Shown here: positions 60,347-64,000 of the stretch, one piece after another
Position numbering within the stretch: the first letter of the stretch is position 1
How the letters are laid out: each line of letters starts with the position of its first letter
Assembly (NCBI RefSeq): GCF_003265705.1
Contig: NW_020312788.1
Span: 5,994,301-6,058,300 of the forward strand
Source of the DNA: Callorhinus ursinus
Taxonomy: Eukaryota > Chordata > Mammalia > Carnivora > Otariidae
DNA length: 64,000 bases
Reading direction: 5' to 3'
Translations under genes and position numbers: made by a program
Notes under the pieces: generated by a model
Database searches by the model: none
The model's input: only the letters and a program-made list of their open reading frames with translations
Told to the model about the DNA's origin: nothing

Positions 60347-63300
60347 TCATATCAGTGAGATCATATGATACATGTCTTTCTCTGATTGACTTATTTCGCT
60401 CAGGATAATACCCTCCAGTTCCATCCACATCGTTGCAAATGGCAAGATTTCATTCCTTTTGATGGCTGCATAATACTCCATTGTAAATATATACCACATC
60501 TTCTTTATCCATTCATCTGGTGATGGACATCTTGGCTCTTTCCATAGTTTGGCTATTGTGGAGATTGCTGCTATAAACATCAGGGTACATGTACCCCTTC
60601 GGATCCCTACATTTGTATCTTTGGGGTAAATACTAAGTAGTGCAATTGCTGGGTCGTATGGTAGCTCTGTTTCCAGCTTTTTGAGGAACCTCCATACTGT
60701 TTTCCAGAGTGGCTGTGCCAGCTTGCATTCCCACCAACAGTGTAGAAGTGTTCCCCTTTCTCCGCATCCCTGACAACATCTGTCATTTCTTGACTTCTTA
60801 ATTTTAGCCATTCTGACTGGTGTGAGGTGGTATCTCATTGAGCTTTTGATTTGGATTTCCCTGATGCCGAGTGATGTTGAGCACTTTTTCAGGTGTCTGC
60901 TGGCCATTTGTATGTCTTCTTTGGAAAAATGTCTGTTCATGTCTTCTGCCCATTTCTTGACTGGATCATTTGTTCTTTGAATGCTGAGTTTGTAAGTTCT
61001 TTATAGATTTTGGATACTAGCCCTTTATCTGTTATGTCATTTGTAAATATCTTCTCCCATTCTGTCAGTTGTCTTTTGGTTTTGTTGACTGTTTCTTTTG
61101 CTGTGCAAAAGCTTTTTATCTTGATGAGGTCCCAATAGTTCATTTTTGGTCTTGCTTCCCTTGCCTTTGGTGATGTTTCTAGGAAGAAGTTGCTGTGGCT
61201 GAGGTTGAAGAGGTTGCTGCCTGTGTTCTCCTTTAGGATTTTGATGGACTCCTGTCTCACATTTAGGTCTTTCAACCATTTGGAGTCTATTTTTGTGTGT
61301 GGTGCATGGAAATGGTCCAGTTTCATTCTTCTGCATGTGGCTGTCCAATTTTCCCAACACCATTTGTTGAAAAGACTGTCTTTTTTCCACTGGACATTCT
61401 TTCCTGCTTTGTCGAAGATTAGTTGACCATAGAATTGAGGGTCCATTTCTGGGCTCTCTATTCTGTTCCATTGATCTATGCGTCTGTTTTTGTGCCAGTG
61501 CCATACTGTCTTGATGATTATAGCTTTGTAATAGAGCTTGAAGTCCAGAATTGTGATTCTGCCAGCTTTGCTCCTTTTTTTCAACATTCCTCTGGCTATT
61601 TGGGGTCCTTTCTGGTTCCATACAAATTTTAAGATTATTTGTTCCATTTCTTTGAAAAAAGTGGATGGTATTTTGATAGGAATTGCAATGAATGTGTAGA
61701 TTGCTCTAGGTAGCATTGACATCTTCACAATGTTTGTTCTTCCAATCCATGAGCATGGAACGTTTTTCCATTTCTTTGTGTCTTCCTCAATTTCTTTCAT
61801 GAGTATTTTATAGTTTTCTGAGTACAGATCCTTTGCCTCTTTGGTTAGATTTATTCCTAGGTATCCTATGGTTTTGGGTGCAATTGTAAATGGATCGACT
61901 CCTTGATTTGTCTCTCTTCTGTCTTGTTGTTGGTGTATAGGAATGCCGCTGATTTCTGTGCATTGATTTTATATCCTGCCACTTTACTGAATTCCTGTAT
62001 GAGTTCTAGCAGTTTTGGGGTGGAGTCTTTTGGATTTTCCACATAAAGTATCATATCATCTGCAAAGAGTGAGAGTTTGACTTCTTTGTTGATTTGGATG
62101 CCTTTGATTTCTTTTTGTTGTCTGATTGCTGTGGTTAGGACTTCTAATACTATGTTGAATAGCAGTGGTGATAGTGGACATCCCTACCGTGTTCTTGACC
62201 TTAGGGCAAAAGCTCTCAGGTTTTCCCCATTGAGAATGATATTTGCTGTGGGTTTTTCATAGATGGCTTTTATGATATTGAGGTATGTACCCTCTATCCC
62301 TATACTCTGAAGAGTTTTGATCAAGAACAGATTCTGTACTTTGTCAAATGCTTTATCTGCATCTATTGAGAGGATCATATGGTTCTTGACCTTTCTTTTA
62401 TTAATGTATTGTATCACGCTGATTGATTTGCAGATGTTGAACCAGCCTTGCAGCCCAGGGATAAATCCCACTTGGTTTGGGTGAATAATCCTTTTAATGT
62501 ACTGTTGGATCCTATTGACTAGAATTTTGGTGAGAATTTTTGCATCTGTGTTCATCAGGATATTGGTCTGTAATTCTCCTTTTTGATGGGGTCTTTGTCT
62601 GGTTTTGGGATCAACGTAATGGTGGCCTCATAAAATGAGTTTGAAAGTTTTCCTTCCATTTCTATTTTTTGGAACAGTTTCAGAGGAATAGGTATTAATT
62701 CTTCTTGAAATGTTTGGTAGAATTCCCCTGGGAAGCCATCCGGCCCTGGGCTTTTGTTTGTTGGGAGATTTTTGATCACTGCTTCAATTTCCTTAGTGGT
62801 TATAGGTCTGTTCAGGTTTTCTCTTTCTTCCTGGTTCAGTTTTGGTAGTTTATACATCTCTAGGAATCCATCCATTTCTTCCAGATTATCTAATTTGCTG
62901 CCATATAGTTGCTAATACGTTCTTATAATTTTTGTATTTCTTTGGTGTTGGTTGTGATCTTTCCTCTTTCATTCATGATTTTGTTGATTTGGGTCATTTC
63001 TCTTTTCTTTTTGATAAATCTGGCCAGGGGTTTATCAATCTTCTTAATTCTTCCAAAGAACCATCTCCTGGTTTTGTTGATTTGTTCTACTGTTCTTTTG
63101 GTTTCTATTTCATTGATTTCTGCTCTGATCTTTATTATTTCTCTTCTCCTGCTGGGTTTAGGCTTTATTTGCTGTTCTTTCTCCAGCTCCTTTAGGTGTA
63201 GGATTAAGTTGTGTATTTGAGACCTTTCTTGTTTCTTGAGAAAGGCTTGTGTTGCTATATACTTTCCTCTTAGGACTGCCTTTGCTGCATCCCAAAGATT

Positions 63301-64000
63301 TTGGACAGTTGCGTTTTCATTCTCATTTGTTTCCATAAAATTTTTTAATTCTTCTTTAATTTTTAATTCTTCTTTAATTTTAATGGGTTGACCCATTCAT
63401 TATTTAGTAGGATGCTCTTTAGCCTCCATGTATGTGAGTTCTTTCCGACGTTCCTCTTGTGATTGAGTTCTAGTTTCAAAGCATTGTGGTCTGAAAATAT
63501 GCAGGGAATGATCCCAATCTTTTGGTACCAGTTGAGACCTGATTTGTGACCTAGGATGTGATCTATTCTGGAGAATGTTCCAGGGGCGCTAGAGAAGAAT
63601 GTGTATTCTGTTGCTTTGGGATGGAATGTTCTGAATATATCTGTGAAGTCCGTTTGGTCCAGTGTGTCATTTAAAGTCTTTATTTCCTTGTTGATCTTTT
63701 GCTTAGATGATCTGTCCATTTCAGTGAGGGGGGTGTTAAAGTCCCCCACCATTATTGTATTGTTGTCGATGTGTTTCTTTGCTTTTGTTATTAATTGGCT
63801 TATATAATTGGCTGCTCCCAGGTTAGGGGTATAGATATTATAATTGTTAGATCTTCTTATTGGATAGACCCTTTAAGAATGATATAGCGTCCTTCCTCAC
63901 CTCTTATTATAGTCTTTGGTTTAAAATCTAATTTGTCTGATATAAAGATTGCCACCCCAGCTTTCTTTTGGTGTCCATTAGCATGGTAAATGGTTTTCCA
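60347..64000 (-). pseudogene. L1 ORF2 (endonuclease/reverse transcriptase), broken
   Basis: ORF2 encodes the L1 endonuclease and reverse transcriptase. Visible pieces, N to C: endonuclease 63752-63363 with GDFN near its start, RIDHIL and SDHNAL, all conserved endonuclease motifs; linker 63396-62923; RT start 62875-62555 with '[15 protein letters not shown]'; RT 62555-62184; RT active-site box FADD at 62066-62055; 61800-60937; and an intact C-terminal 197-residue piece 60940-60347 with the cysteine-rich 'CWWECK' segment. Breaks seen: a frame change between 63396 and 63363, a one-base loss near 62558, a TAG stop at 62184-62186, and frame changes near 61866-61800 and 60940. The catalytic residues I can check remain. 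It cannot make full-length protein as it stands. Confidence 0.93.
63343..63378. repeat. 18-bp in-frame tandem duplication in L1 ORF2
   Basis: Two exact 18-bp units ttttaattcttctttaat. On the minus strand this repeats the residues KIKEEL twice within the 62923-63396 frame. Confidence 0.95.

Larger units (their letters stand above)
59908..64000 (-). mobile_element. Large L1 (LINE-1) on the minus strand, running off the window
   Basis: The element begins at its 3' end with a poly(T) run (59900-59910) and 3'-UTR sequence (59910-60345). ORF2 then runs backwards to the window edge, which lies in the N-terminal half of the endonuclease domain ('HANGHQKKAGVAIF' near 63985-63940). At least 4.1 kb are present with no visible 5' truncation, so ORF1 and the 5' UTR may lie beyond 64000. 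It is the best preserved L1 in the window, but the protein frame is broken (see the ORF2 entry). Confidence 0.95.

Noticed and set aside
60024..60358. Plus-strand frames of 134 and 63 codons at about 60 kb
   Set aside because: They are antisense to the L1 3' UTR on the minus strand.
30138..64000. Search for COBLL1 or other neighbouring gene exons
   Set aside because: No frame with splice sites and recognisable protein similarity was found. COBLL1 is expected further downstream if human gene order holds.

Overview
This window is nuclear DNA from a caniform carnivoran, most likely an arctoid (bear, seal or mustelid lineage). The main evidence is about 25 copies of the carnivore tRNA-Lys-derived SINE (CAN-SINE/SINEC). 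These have the head 'GGGCGCCTGGGTGGCTCAG', a CT-rich 3' part and an AATAAAATCTTT-A(n) tail. As I remember the subfamilies, this consensus is unlike the usual dog and cat versions. Carnivore L1 copies, ancient MIR/L2, MER5A and MER20 elements and spliced mammalian coding exons agree with this. There are no bacterial-style genes, operons, CRISPR arrays or RNA operons.

One protein-coding gene is visible. The last five coding exons of SLC38A11 (SNAT11-like, amino acid/auxin permease family) lie on the + strand at 13503-13573, 14645-14806, 17973-18085, 20652-20783 and 29844-30137. All four introns inside the window have GT-AG ends and the phases join without a break. Together the exons encode about 256 C-terminal residues and end in a TGA at 30135-30137. 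Earlier exons were not found, so positions 1-13502 are read as the 3' part of a large upstream intron.

The introns are filled with SINEs, old LINE-1 fragments and small ancient repeats. Two insertions lie very close to splice acceptors. A sense-oriented endogenous-retrovirus-type LTR (about 14205-14601) ends 43 bp before one coding exon. A SINE (29593-29786) ends 57 bp before the last exon.

From 30138 to 64000 I see no further coding exons. In the human gene order as I remember it, the region beyond the SLC38A11 3' end lies between SLC38A11 and COBLL1. Here it contains 5'-truncated L1 copies at about 46.0-49.5 kb and 54.09-54.81 kb, an L1 3'-UTR-only copy at 32.6-33.0 kb, several LTR-like relics, MER5A copies and SINEs. 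A large L1 on the minus strand (about 59908 to the window end) keeps recognisable endonuclease, reverse transcriptase and C-terminal cysteine-rich motifs, but its ORF2 is broken several times.

I found no convincing undescribed biological system. The points most worth checking are the LTR and SINE next to SLC38A11 acceptors, an open frame running from the LTR into a SLC38A11 exon, composite L1/SINE and SINE/SINE units that share one target-site duplication, inverted SINE pairs that could form double-stranded RNA, and short perfect hairpins, one of which lies just before the 5' end of a truncated SINE.
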